Of a stretch of DNA of 64,000 nt, positions 17,835 through 26,215 are shown piece after piece. The stretch's first letter is position 1. Every line of letters starts with the position of its first letter. This stretch comes from Sphingomonas sp. 3P27F8 (lineage in GTDB: Bacteria; Pseudomonadota; Alphaproteobacteria; Sphingomonadales; Sphingomonadaceae), in the NCBI RefSeq assembly GCF_005502745.1, contig NZ_SCNL01000006.1, forward strand, positions 166,140-230,139. The letters run 5' to 3'. The position numbers and the translations under genes are program-made. Below the pieces are notes generated by a model. That model did no database searches, was not told where the DNA came from, and saw nothing but the letters and a program-made list of their open reading frames with translations.

Positions 17835-18451
17835 GCCGGCAGCGCGACCGCCACGATCGCGCCACCGGCGCGGTGCAGAAAGCAATGCGAGGCCCCGCCG
17901 GCAGAAGTCGCGATGGGCGGTTCGCCGGAAAGATCGGTCTCGATCGCCTGCGGCTCGGCGATGTCCGCGCGGCCGAAGCGCTTGGCGTGCGCTTCCTTGA
18001 GCGTCCATCTGGCCAGTCGGTCGCCGCCTTCCCGCAGTTCGCGCGCGCTGAACAGATCGGCCGGAGGCGCGCATTGGTCGAGCGGCTCGATATCGACGCC
18101 GACCGGCACGCGGGCGAGCGCGATGGCGCACCAGCCATGCTGGCCAGCCATACTGATGTACCAGCCTGCCGGCGAGATTATGCCAAGCGCGCCGAAACAG
18201 GATCGTGATAGAATAATTCCATCCGGATGTACTTCAGCCACCGCAGCCAGCAGCGCCCGCGAGATCCGTCGCCGCGCCGCACCCCATTCGGCGTGCGGAC
18301 GATGCGCGAGATCGGCGAGGTCGTCCGTCGTCAGCGCGGCGCGGGCGACCAGCGGGCTGGCTGCATCCAGCCGGCCATGCCAGACAAGGGCGGTATCCGG
18401 AGGAAGCGCGGGAATCGCGCCGCCCGCCGCCGCCCACATCACCTGGGTCAT
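17831..18451 (-). CDS. 4'-phosphopantetheinyl transferase (Sfp-type)
   Basis: Transfers the phosphopantetheine arm of CoA to carrier domains, 206 aa. The two diagnostic motifs are present: GVDIE at residues 118-122 (Mg2+ ligands) and WTLKEAHAK at 149-157. The ATG at 18451 overlaps the stop of the large synthetase gene (ATGA), so the two are translationally coupled. The natural inference is that this enzyme activates Ser578 of the synthetase thiolation domain. An in-frame start 12 codons earlier lies inside the synthetase gene and is not preferred. Confidence 0.92.
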   Translation of the reverse strand: MTQVMWAAAGGAIPALPPDTALVWHGRLDAASPLVARAALTTDDLADLAHRPHAEWGAARRRISRALLAAVAEVHPDGIILSRSCFGALGIISPAGWYISMAGQHGWCAIALARVPVGVDIEPLDQCAPPADLFSARELREGGDRLARWTLKEAHAKRFGRADIAEPQAIETDLSGEPPIATSAGGASHCFLHRAGGAIVAVALPA

Positions 18452-21400
18452 CCGCCGCGCGCGAGGCGGGCGGGCGAGCCTTCCCATGAAGTGCCGCGGG
18501 GCAGATATTCGCCCTTCATCACCACCGAAAGATCGCCAAGCTGCGCGTCCTCCCCGATCTCGGCATCGTAGAGCACGATCGCATAGGAGCCGATCGTCGC
18601 ACGATCGTTAACAGTCACGCCGCTCACTTTCATCACGCGATCCTCGAACAGATGCGTCTGGAGCCCGGCGAAATCATTAAGCGCCACATCGTCACCGATC
18701 GTCACCAGATCGTGCTCGGTAAGGTCTGTCGTATCGAGATAGCAGCGCCGCCCGATCCTGCACCCCATCAGCCGCAGGTAGGCCGGCAGCCATGGCGTGC
18801 CCCGCAGCGGCTCCAGCAGATTGGGCACGGCAAGGTTTTCGTACGTCGCCGTCACCAGTTCGGTTCGCCAGACGAAGGTGCTCCACAATGGCTGCGTGGT
18901 CTGCCTGTAGCGCCCCATCACCAGCCATTTGAGTGCCACCACCGTCAGCCCGCAGGCCAGCGCAAAGCCGACGTAGAGGAACGGGAAGGCGACGAGCACG
19001 AGGTAGCCACCATTACGCATGTCGTCGATCTCGCCCACCGCCGATAGCAAGAGACTGAAGAACACGATGAACAAGGTCAGCGACAGCGTGACCCGAATCG
19101 CCTCGATCGACAAGCGCTTGGCCACCAGCTTCGGCCCGGGATTGAAGCGCGCGCCCTCGTCGAACAGCCCCACCGTCTGGCGTACCGGCAGCGAGATCGG
19201 CGGGGAGCCGAACCAGGTGCCGTCCGCACGCGCCGCCGCGCCATCGGCCGGCGGCTTGGACAGCACGCCGATCAGCACGCCGTCGCCGATCGTGGCGCCG
19301 GTGGGGAGCAGCGCGGAATTGCCGATGAAGGTGCGACGGCCGATCTTCGTATGCGCCAGCCGGATCGCGCCCGGCTCCACCCGCGCCGCGCCGAACAACA
19401 CCGCATCGGCGATGAAGCTTTCCGGCCCGATATCGACGAGATCGGGCACGATCGCGGCCGCGGTGGAAATTTCCGCGCGCCGCCCCACCTTCACGCCAAG
19501 CGCGCGATACCAGGGGATGACATAGAGCGTCGCGTAGATCGGGTGCAGCAGCCGCAGCGCCAGATCGTTCACCTGCTGGACGAACCAGAAGCGCACGTAG
19601 AACCAGCTATCCATGCGATACGCACCCGGGCGGACGCGGCCCAGGAACAGCCGTTTGGCGATCACCGTCAGCACGCACATCAGGATCACATAGGTGGTCG
19701 CCAGCACGGGCGAGAGCATCAGATAGGTGTAGCTTTCGCTGCGCCAGTCGATCTCGATCATCGCGATGAGCCCCGGTGCGATCGGGACGATCGCCACCAG
19801 CGGCAGGATCAGCGCGGCCAGCGTGAGCGCAAGGCCGACGAGCAAGCGCCGCACGGCGCCACCGCGCGGGCGCGGCTCCCAGACGATGCCGCTTTCGATG
19901 CGCGCGGCGGGCGATCCGCTCCAGCGCTCATGGGCTGGGATATGCTCGCCGACGGGCAGCGCGGAAAGATCCTCCAGCGCGGCCCCCTCGCCGATCACAC
20001 TGTCGCGCCCTACCACCGCCATCGATCCGACAAAGGCTCCGCGCCCGATTTCCGCCCGACCGAGCCGCAACAGCCCGCGCTCGACCGAACTGGTCGCGAG
20101 CATCGCGTAATCGCTGACGATCGCGCCCTCGCCGATCGTCACCAGATCGGCCACGTCGATATTGCCACGCCCGATGAAGGCATCGCTTCCGACCTTCGCG
20201 CCGAGCAGCCGGTAATAAGTGCGGATGAGCGGCGTGCCCGCCAGATACGGCGTCGCGATCACCTCCGAAAAGCGGCGGACGAACCACCAGCGGAAATAAT
20301 AGCTGCCCCACAGCGGATAATCACCAGCGCGAAAGCGCCCGATCACCAGCCATTTTACGATGATCGACGCGAACATCGCCAGCGGCGGGATGAACATGAA
20401 GGCAAGGCCGCTCAGCATCAGCGCCGTCACGCGATCGACCTGATCGGCGAGCCGGGTGTAGGCGACATAGGGGAAAAACCATTGCAGGCCCGCGATCGTG
20501 AAGATCGGGATCAGCGCGATGGTCTGCGCCAGCCCACACAGCCAGCGCTTCCACGCCGCGATCCGGTGGAACGGCGGCGCATCCGCCGATTGCTCCGGCG
20601 CGGCCTGCTCCAGCCGGGCGGCGAGCGCGCGGATGCTGGGTGCGGCATAGAGATCCTGGATCGACACGCCCGCCAGCCCCGGCGCCTTGCGGATCGCGGA
20701 GACGAGCCGCGCGGCTTTCAGCGAATGGCCGCCGAGATCCTCGAACAGATCGTCGGTCACCGACACTTTCTGCGGCGCGAAGGACTCCGTCCAGATGGCG
20801 TGCAGCGTCGCCTCCAGCGGCGTCGCGGGCGCGATCGTCTCGCGATCGGCGACGGGAGCGAGCGTTGGGCGTTGCAGCGCCTTGCGATCGACCTTGCCCG
20901 AAGCGGGGAGCGTCGGCAGCGCGTCGAGCAACTGATAGCCGGCCGGGCGCATGTAATTGGGCAACCGATCGCGCACCCGCCCGCGCACCGTCTCCAGATC
21001 GACGCTCGCGCCGCCGCGCGGAACGATGAAACAGGCGAGAAACTCCGCGCCGTCGTCATCACGGAACAGGTGGACAACGGCCTGCGCGATCGTGGGATCG
21101 TCGGCAATCACGGCTTCGATCTCGGCCAGTTCGACGCGGAAACCACGGATCTTCACCTGCGTATCGATGCGACCGATGAAATCGATATCCCCCACCGCGT
21201 CGAGCCGCACGAGATCGCCCGACCGATATACCAGCACCGGGGCGCCCTCCGGCCCGTCGAACGGGGTGTGGACGAACTTCTCGCCGGTAAGATCAGGGCG
21301 ATTGACATAGCCTGCGCCGACCCCGGGGCCACCGATCACCAGCTCGCCCTCGGCGCCGGCCGGGACCGGCCATAGCTTTTCGTCAACGATCCACGCGGTA

Positions 21401-22455
21401 TAGCCGGGCAGCGGCCGCCCGATCGTGACGCGGCGGCCGGGCTGCACCTCCGTCCAGGTGGCCGTCACCGTGGTTTCGGTCGGGCCATAGGTGTTGAGCA
21501 TCCGAAGCCCCGGCCGCGCCCAGCGCTCGACGAGGTCCGGCGGGCATGCCTCGCCGCCAAGGTTGAGCAGGCGCAGCGTCGGCATGGCCGTTTCCACCAG
21601 GCTGAGCAGCGAGGGCACGACGTGCCACACCGTCACCCCCTCGGCGGCCAGCACGATCGCCATGTCCGGGCCGGCGGTGGCGAGCGCCTCCGATGCGACG
21701 AGCAACTCCCCTCCGACGAAGAAGGCGCTCCACATCGTTTCCACCGACATGTCGAAGGCAAGGCTGAAGCCGCCGAACACGCGATCGGATTCGTCCAGCG
21801 CGAGGATCGCGCATTCCGAGCGGACGAGGTGGCAGGCGTTGCGATGCGTTATCATCACGCCCTTGGGGCGCCCCGTCGTCCCCGAGGTGTAGATGATATA
21901 GGCCAGGTCGTCGGGCGTCGCGCCGGTCTCCGTGCGCTCCGGCGGATAGGCGGCAGCAGCGGCGAGATCGCCCAGCATCATATCCACCGCCAGCGTGCGG
22001 ACCGGCATCGCCGCCGCCCGCTCGCTTTCGGTGATGACCAGCACCGCGCCGCTATCGCTGGCGATGTAGTCTATCCGATCCTGCGGGTAGGCCCAGTCGA
22101 CGGGCACATAGCAGGCACCGCACCACAAGGTGCCGAGGATCGCCATGTATTGATCCAGCCCGCGCGGCAGGCAGATCACCACGCGGTCGCCGCGCCCGAC
22201 GCCAAGATCGCGAAGCTGGCGCGCGAAACGCCACGCGCGATCGCGCAGTTCGCTATAGGTCAGCGCGGTGCGGCGGCTGCTCTCGGGATCGACATCGATC
22301 TGCCGCACCGCGCAGTTCGCGGCGAATTTCTTGCACGCGTTGTCGAAAATCTCGTGGAGCAGCTCATCGCGCGCATAGGGCTCGTCCTCCCGAAGCGCCG
22401 GGGAGGGCGCGATCGGCGCGAAGATTGTGGGAGCGATTTCGGTTACGGTGGCCAT
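18448..22455 (-). CDS. Pls/PosA-type non-ribosomal peptide synthetase with membrane C-terminus
   Basis: A 1335-aa single-module synthetase. Residues about 35-530 are an adenylation domain: A3 'YTSGTTGRPKGV' (189-200), A5 NTYGPTE (321-327), A7 YRSGDL (410-415), A8 'IDTQVKIRGFRVEL' and A10 Lys521. Residues about 545-620 are a thiolation domain (GGHSLKA, Ser578). From about 635 to the end there is no condensation or thioesterase domain. Instead, paired membrane helices alternate with three soluble left-handed beta-helix-like segments (near 755-870, 990-1100 and 1220-1330), as in epsilon-poly-lysine synthetase (Pls) and PosA. In that family the C-terminal region links amino acids iteratively. The product here is unknown. 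The next gene is a coupled phosphopantetheinyl transferase. Confidence 0.9.
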   Translation of the reverse strand: MATVTEIAPTIFAPIAPSPALREDEPYARDELLHEIFDNACKKFAANCAVRQIDVDPESSRRTALTYSELRDRAWRFARQLRDLGVGRGDRVVICLPRGLDQYMAILGTLWCGACYVPVDWAYPQDRIDYIASDSGAVLVITESERAAAMPVRTLAVDMMLGDLAAAAAYPPERTETGATPDDLAYIIYTSGTTGRPKGVMITHRNACHLVRSECAILALDESDRVFGGFSLAFDMSVETMWSAFFVGGELLVASEALATAGPDMAIVLAAEGVTVWHVVPSLLSLVETAMPTLRLLNLGGEACPPDLVERWARPGLRMLNTYGPTETTVTATWTEVQPGRRVTIGRPLPGYTAWIVDEKLWPVPAGAEGELVIGGPGVGAGYVNRPDLTGEKFVHTPFDGPEGAPVLVYRSGDLVRLDAVGDIDFIGRIDTQVKIRGFRVELAEIEAVIADDPTIAQAVVHLFRDDDGAEFLACFIVPRGGASVDLETVRGRVRDRLPNYMRPAGYQLLDALPTLPASGKVDRKALQRPTLAPVADRETIAPATPLEATLHAIWTESFAPQKVSVTDDLFEDLGGHSLKAARLVSAIRKAPGLAGVSIQDLYAAPSIRALAARLEQAAPEQSADAPPFHRIAAWKRWLCGLAQTIALIPIFTIAGLQWFFPYVAYTRLADQVDRVTALMLSGLAFMFIPPLAMFASIIVKWLVIGRFRAGDYPLWGSYYFRWWFVRRFSEVIATPYLAGTPLIRTYYRLLGAKVGSDAFIGRGNIDVADLVTIGEGAIVSDYAMLATSSVERGLLRLGRAEIGRGAFVGSMAVVGRDSVIGEGAALEDLSALPVGEHIPAHERWSGSPAARIESGIVWEPRPRGGAVRRLLVGLALTLAALILPLVAIVPIAPGLIAMIEIDWRSESYTYLMLSPVLATTYVILMCVLTVIAKRLFLGRVRPGAYRMDSWFYVRFWFVQQVNDLALRLLHPIYATLYVIPWYRALGVKVGRRAEISTAAAIVPDLVDIGPESFIADAVLFGAARVEPGAIRLAHTKIGRRTFIGNSALLPTGATIGDGVLIGVLSKPPADGAAARADGTWFGSPPISLPVRQTVGLFDEGARFNPGPKLVAKRLSIEAIRVTLSLTLFIVFFSLLLSAVGEIDDMRNGGYLVLVAFPFLYVGFALACGLTVVALKWLVMGRYRQTTQPLWSTFVWRTELVTATYENLAVPNLLEPLRGTPWLPAYLRLMGCRIGRRCYLDTTDLTEHDLVTIGDDVALNDFAGLQTHLFEDRVMKVSGVTVNDRATIGSYAIVLYDAEIGEDAQLGDLSVVMKGEYLPRGTSWEGSPARLARGG

Positions 22456-22497
22456 GCCCCTAACTGCGCGATTTCGCGCGCATTTGCCACCCGTGCG

Positions 22498-23205
22498 TCA
22501 GTCGAACGCGGCGTCTCGCGCCCCGATCGTCACCGCGAGCGGGGAGAGGCCGGCAATAGTGACCTCGAGCCGGTCGCCGGGTATGACCGCGCCGACGCCG
22601 GCGGGCGTGCCGGTGTAGATCAGATCACCCGGCAACAGCGGCTCCAGCCGCGACAGATGCGCGATCACCTCGGCCGGCCGCCAGATCATGTCGGCCACGT
22701 CGCCGCACTGGCGCGTCTCGCCATTTAGCGTCAGCCGGATCTCGCCCGAGCCGACATGACCGCTTTCGCTGACCCGCCGCAACGACCCGATCGGCGCCGA
22801 GCAGGCGAAATTCTTCGCGGTGTCCCACGGTCTGCCCTTGTCCTTGGCGCGTGCCTGAAGATCGCGTCGCGTCATGTCCAGCCCGGCGGCGTAGCCATAG
22901 ACGAGATCGAGCGCCCGCCCCGGCGCAACCGCCGCGCCGCCCTTGCCGATCGCGACGACCAGTTCTGCCTCGTAATGGAGATCGGCCGTCGCCGGGGGAT
23001 AAGCGATCGTGCCGCCGCCCGGCACCAGCGCCTGCGCGAACTTGTAGAAGAAGAACGGCGGCTCTCGATCGGGATCGCTGCCCATCTCGCGCGCATGATC
23101 GGCATAGTTGCGGCCGACGCAGAAGATCCGTCCAGCCGGAAAGCGTTCATCGCAGTCGTCCACCGCGATCATCGGCAGCATGGGCGGATCGAACGGGGTG
23201 GACAT
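22498..23205 (-). CDS. Fumarylacetoacetate hydrolase-family protein
   Basis: A 235-aa FAH-fold enzyme, a family that cleaves C-C bonds or hydrates/decarboxylates 2-oxo acids with a divalent metal. Visible motifs are 'IFCVGRNYADHAREMG' at the N-terminus, the metal-binding 'LHYEAELVVAIGKGG' and 'LIYTGTPAGVG' near the C-terminus. It resembles the small fumarylpyruvate hydrolase/acylpyruvase type. It lies 67 bp after the IclR gene on the same strand, so it may belong to the catabolic island at 22.5-29.5 kb. The substrate is not determinable. Confidence 0.88.
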   Translation of the reverse strand: MSTPFDPPMLPMIAVDDCDERFPAGRIFCVGRNYADHAREMGSDPDREPPFFFYKFAQALVPGGGTIAYPPATADLHYEAELVVAIGKGGAAVAPGRALDLVYGYAAGLDMTRRDLQARAKDKGRPWDTAKNFACSAPIGSLRRVSESGHVGSGEIRLTLNGETRQCGDVADMIWRPAEVIAHLSRLEPLLPGDLIYTGTPAGVGAVIPGDRLEVTIAGLSPLAVTIGARDAAFD

Positions 23206-23271
23206 GAATCGTGTTCCTGGATGGCGTGATGCCTACGTGCGTATCGCCTGCCGCCTGCGCAAGCCCGCGTT

Positions 23272-24006
23272 TCAGGCGGGAAGCAAGGTAGCGCGCAATC
23301 GCAGCAGCCCCTCCGCCAATACCGTGATCTCGGCGTCGCCCAGCGAACCGGCGAACACCGACGCGGACAGCGCGAAGCCGGGTGAGATGCCGGCGATCGG
23401 CACCGCGACTGTACAGATGCCACGGTGCGCGAAGCCATGATCGAGCGCGAACCCGCGTTCGGCGGCCGCCTTCACCTGCGCGGCATAGTCGTCGAACGAC
23501 AGCGGCGTCTGCCAGCGCACGGCGTGATAGCGCCGCGCGAGTTCCTGCTCGTCTATCCTCTCCTCGGCCGCGAGCGCGCGCCCCACCGCGCCGCCACCGA
23601 GCGGTTGCCGCTGGCCGTCCGCCAGCGCGACGCGCAGCCCGGACTTGCTCTCCGCCCGTGTGACCAGGCCGACGCGCTCGCGCGCGATCACCTTCCACAA
23701 GGCGACCGCCGCGTCATTGGCCTCGGCAAGCTTCGCCATATGCGGCCGCGCGCGCTCCGCCAGCGCGCGTGCGCTATCGTTGCGCAGCGCATCGCTGGAC
23801 GCCCAGGCGCGCGTCAGGCGATAGTGTTTCGTCCGCGCGTCCCGCTCGATCGCCCCCTCGGCCAGCAGGGTTTTCAGCAGGTTGAAACAGGTCGACGGGC
23901 TGAGCCCGGCGATCCGGGCGATATCGGAGAGTGACATGGGATTGGTTTCGGCGAGCAAGCGCAAAATCGCGAAAGCCTGCGAAACGGAGCGCACCGGAGA
24001 CGTCAT
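23272..24006 (-). CDS. IclR-family transcriptional regulator
   Basis: A 244-aa regulator with an N-terminal winged helix-turn-helix ('SQAFAILRLLAETNPMSLSDIARIAGLSPSTCFNLLKTL') and a C-terminal effector domain of the IclR fold ('CTVAVPIAG'). It is divergent from the five-gene catabolic operon starting at 24106, with 99 bp between the starts. IclR proteins usually control the divergent operon and themselves in response to a small carboxylic acid. Candidate operators are at 24020-24060. Confidence 0.93.
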   Translation of the reverse strand: MTSPVRSVSQAFAILRLLAETNPMSLSDIARIAGLSPSTCFNLLKTLLAEGAIERDARTKHYRLTRAWASSDALRNDSARALAERARPHMAKLAEANDAAVALWKVIARERVGLVTRAESKSGLRVALADGQRQPLGGGAVGRALAAEERIDEQELARRYHAVRWQTPLSFDDYAAQVKAAAERGFALDHGFAHRGICTVAVPIAGISPGFALSASVFAGSLGDAEITVLAEGLLRLRATLLPA

Positions 24007-24019
24007 CGCCCAGAATTAG

Positions 24020-24037
24020 TTTTCACAATGATGAAAA
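24020..24037. promoter_or_regulatory. Candidate IclR operator 1
   Basis: TTTTCA-N6-TGAAAA is a perfect 6+6 dyad, 14 bp upstream of the iclR start, inside the only AT-rich stretch of this region. Its position between divergent genes fits autoregulation. Confidence 0.45.
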
Positions 24038-24039
24038 TC

Positions 24040-24060
24040 AATTCTCAATATTGAAGAATT
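24040..24060. promoter_or_regulatory. Candidate IclR operator 2
   Basis: A near-perfect palindrome: AATTCT, then CAATATTG, one extra A, then AGAATT. It lies 46-66 bp upstream of the SDR start, where a promoter for the catabolic operon would be expected. Confidence 0.45.
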
Positions 24061-24105
24061 TCGAAAGTCGGATTATCGCCCCCACATCGACCCGGGAGAG
24101 AAAAT

Positions 24106-25023
24106 GTGAACCGCATTCTTGAAGGAAAGGTCGTCGCGATCACCGGCGCCGGGCGCGGCATCGGGCGCGAGATCGCGCTGCTGTGCGCGCGGGAGGGTGC
24201 CGCGGTGGTCGTCAACGATCCCGGCGTGGCGCAGGGCGGCGACGGCGCGGACAGGGGCCCCGCCGAAACGACGGCGGCGGATATCGTCGCGGCGGGCGGG
24301 AAGGCTTGTGCCAACCTCGCCGATGTCGCCGATCCCAAGGCGGCGGCATCGGTCATCGAGGATGCCGTCCAGCGCTTCGGCCGGGTCGACGCGGTGGTGA
24401 ACAACGCCGGCATCCTGCGCGACACGATCTGGCACAAGATGAGCTACGAGGACTGGACGAGCGTCATCGATGTCAACCTCACCGGCGCATTCAACGTATC
24501 AAAGGCCGCGACGCCCTATTTTCGCGAACAGCAATCGGGCAGCTTCATCCATTTCACCTCCACCAGCGGGCTGATCGGCAATCTGGGGCAGGCAAACTAT
24601 TCGGCAGCGAAACTGGGGCTGGTCGCGATGTCGCAGTCGATCGCGCTCGACATGGCGCGGGTCGGCGTGCGATCCAATTGCATCGCCCCTTTCGCGTGGA
24701 GCCGCATGACTGCCTCCATCCCCGCCGAGACGCCCGAACAGAAGCAGCGCGTCGAACGGATGCAATCGATGAGCGCTGACAAGATCGCCCCGCTCGTCGC
24801 CTATCTAGCATCCGATCGATCGGTTGACGTGACGAACCAGATCTTCTCGGTGCGTCGCAACGAGATCATGCTGTTCTCCAAGCCACGCCCGATCCGTTCC
24901 ATGGTGAAGGTCGAGGGCTGGACGGCGGAGAGCATCGCCGATGAGCTGATCCCGGCCTTCCGCTCCAGCTTCGCCCGCGCCGACGAGGTTTCGGCACACG
25001 TTTTCCCTTACGATCCGGTTTGA
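24106..25023 (+). CDS. SDR-family 3-hydroxyacyl-CoA dehydrogenase-like protein
   Basis: A 305-aa short-chain dehydrogenase. It has the NAD-binding TGAGRGIG motif (13-20), NNAG (99-102), and catalytic Ser154, Tyr165 and Lys169 in YSAAK. The N-terminal 'AAVVVNDPG' and the C-terminal extension beyond about residue 255 resemble the dehydrogenase part of peroxisomal-type multifunctional enzyme 2, so oxidation of 3-hydroxyacyl-CoA is the best guess. It starts at GTG after GGGAGAG; the overlapping ATG is immediately followed by a stop. It is first in a five-gene operon. Confidence 0.87.
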   Translation: MNRILEGKVVAITGAGRGIGREIALLCAREGAAVVVNDPGVAQGGDGADRGPAETTAADIVAAGGKACANLADVADPKAAASVIEDAVQRFGRVDAVVNNAGILRDTIWHKMSYEDWTSVIDVNLTGAFNVSKAATPYFREQQSGSFIHFTSTSGLIGNLGQANYSAAKLGLVAMSQSIALDMARVGVRSNCIAPFAWSRMTASIPAETPEQKQRVERMQSMSADKIAPLVAYLASDRSVDVTNQIFSVRRNEIMLFSKPRPIRSMVKVEGWTAESIADELIPAFRSSFARADEVSAHVFPYDPV

Positions 25024-25033
25024 GGATATCGCC

Positions 25034-26209
25034 ATGAGCAACACCAACCCCGGCATGGACGCGGAGGTCTTCGAGCAGTTCATCGAGCAGCTTCACCGCT
25101 ATGTGCGCGATCGACTGATCCCGGCCGAGCGCGCGATCATCGAGAGCGACGAGATTCCCGCCGATATTCTCGCCGAGATGCGCGATATGGGTCTGTTCGG
25201 GCTGACCATGCCCGAGAAATTCGGCGGCGCGGGAATGAACGTCAGCCAATATGTGCGGACGATCCACACGCTGAGCTATGCGATGCCCGCGTTCCGCTCG
25301 ATCATCTCGATCAACATCGGCATGTTCTGCTCCGCCTTGAAGAACGGCGGGACGGCGGCGCAAAAGGCCGAGTGGCTGCCGCGCGTCGCGGCGGGCGAGA
25401 TCGCCTGTTTCGGGCTGACCGAGCCCGGATCGGGATCGGATTCCGCCGGGCTGCAGACGAGCGCCGTCAAGACCGATACCGGCTGGGTGCTGAACGGCAC
25501 GAAACGCTACATCACCAATTCGCCCCACGCGAAGGTCGGCCTCATCATGGCGCGGACCGGCAAAGAGAATTTGCCCAAGAACGCGCACGTCTCCGCCTTC
25601 ATCGTGCCGATGGAGGCGCCGGGCGTGTCGATCGGCAAGTCCGACAAGAAGATGGGCCAGTCCGGCAGCCATATCGCCGATATCATCCTCGAAGATGTCC
25701 ACGTCACCGATGACGCGCTGCTTGGCGGGGAACTCGGCAAGGGCTTTGTTTACGCCATGATGAGCCTGGACAACGGGCGCGTGTCGGTCGGCGCGGCGGC
25801 CACCGCTTATGCCCGCCGCGCGCTCGACAGCGCGATCCGCTACGCCACCGAACGCAAGGCGTTTGGCGAGCCGATCGCCAATTTCCAGCTCATCCAGCAG
25901 ATGCTCGCCGACAGCGAGATCGAGATCTACGCCGCAGAAACGATGATGGCGGACGTCACGCGCCGCGCCGATGCGGGGGAGAACGTGCTGCGCAAGGCGG
26001 CGGCGTTCAAGGTGTTCGCCTCCGAAATGTGCGGCCGCGTGGTTGATCGCTGCGTACAGGTTTATGGCGGGGCGGGGTATCTTGCGGAATATGATGCCGA
26101 GCGCTTCTTCCGCGATGCGCGCATCTACCGCATCTACGAGGGGACGACGCAGATCCTCCAGCTCCAGATCGCCAAGCACATGCTGCGCGAATTCAACGCA
26201 CAGGGCTGA
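25034..26209 (+). CDS. Acyl-CoA dehydrogenase
   Basis: A 391-aa FAD enzyme that introduces the alpha-beta double bond in an acyl-CoA. Motifs: 'CFGLTEPGSGSDSAGLQT' (substrate/FAD loop), 'YITNSPHA', and the C-terminal 'RIYRIYEGTTQI' bearing the usual catalytic Glu. It follows the SDR gene by 10 bp and precedes the CoA-transferase gene by 6 bp. It fits the first oxidation step of the beta-oxidation-like pathway; chain length cannot be inferred. Confidence 0.94.
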   Translation: MSNTNPGMDAEVFEQFIEQLHRYVRDRLIPAERAIIESDEIPADILAEMRDMGLFGLTMPEKFGGAGMNVSQYVRTIHTLSYAMPAFRSIISINIGMFCSALKNGGTAAQKAEWLPRVAAGEIACFGLTEPGSGSDSAGLQTSAVKTDTGWVLNGTKRYITNSPHAKVGLIMARTGKENLPKNAHVSAFIVPMEAPGVSIGKSDKKMGQSGSHIADIILEDVHVTDDALLGGELGKGFVYAMMSLDNGRVSVGAAATAYARRALDSAIRYATERKAFGEPIANFQLIQQMLADSEIEIYAAETMMADVTRRADAGENVLRKAAAFKVFASEMCGRVVDRCVQVYGGAGYLAEYDAERFFRDARIYRIYEGTTQILQLQIAKHMLREFNAQG

Positions 26210-26215
26210 GCGGCG

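Noticed and set aside
19351..21375. 674-codon plus-strand frame inside the synthetase gene
   Set aside because: Antisense shadow in high-GC DNA: Arg/His/Asp-rich with no domain, while the minus strand encodes clear A, T and membrane domains.
18448..22455. A full multi-module peptide gene cluster
   Set aside because: Only one A-T module is present, with no condensation, thioesterase, transporter or tailoring genes beside it; the Pls/PosA reading is more economical.
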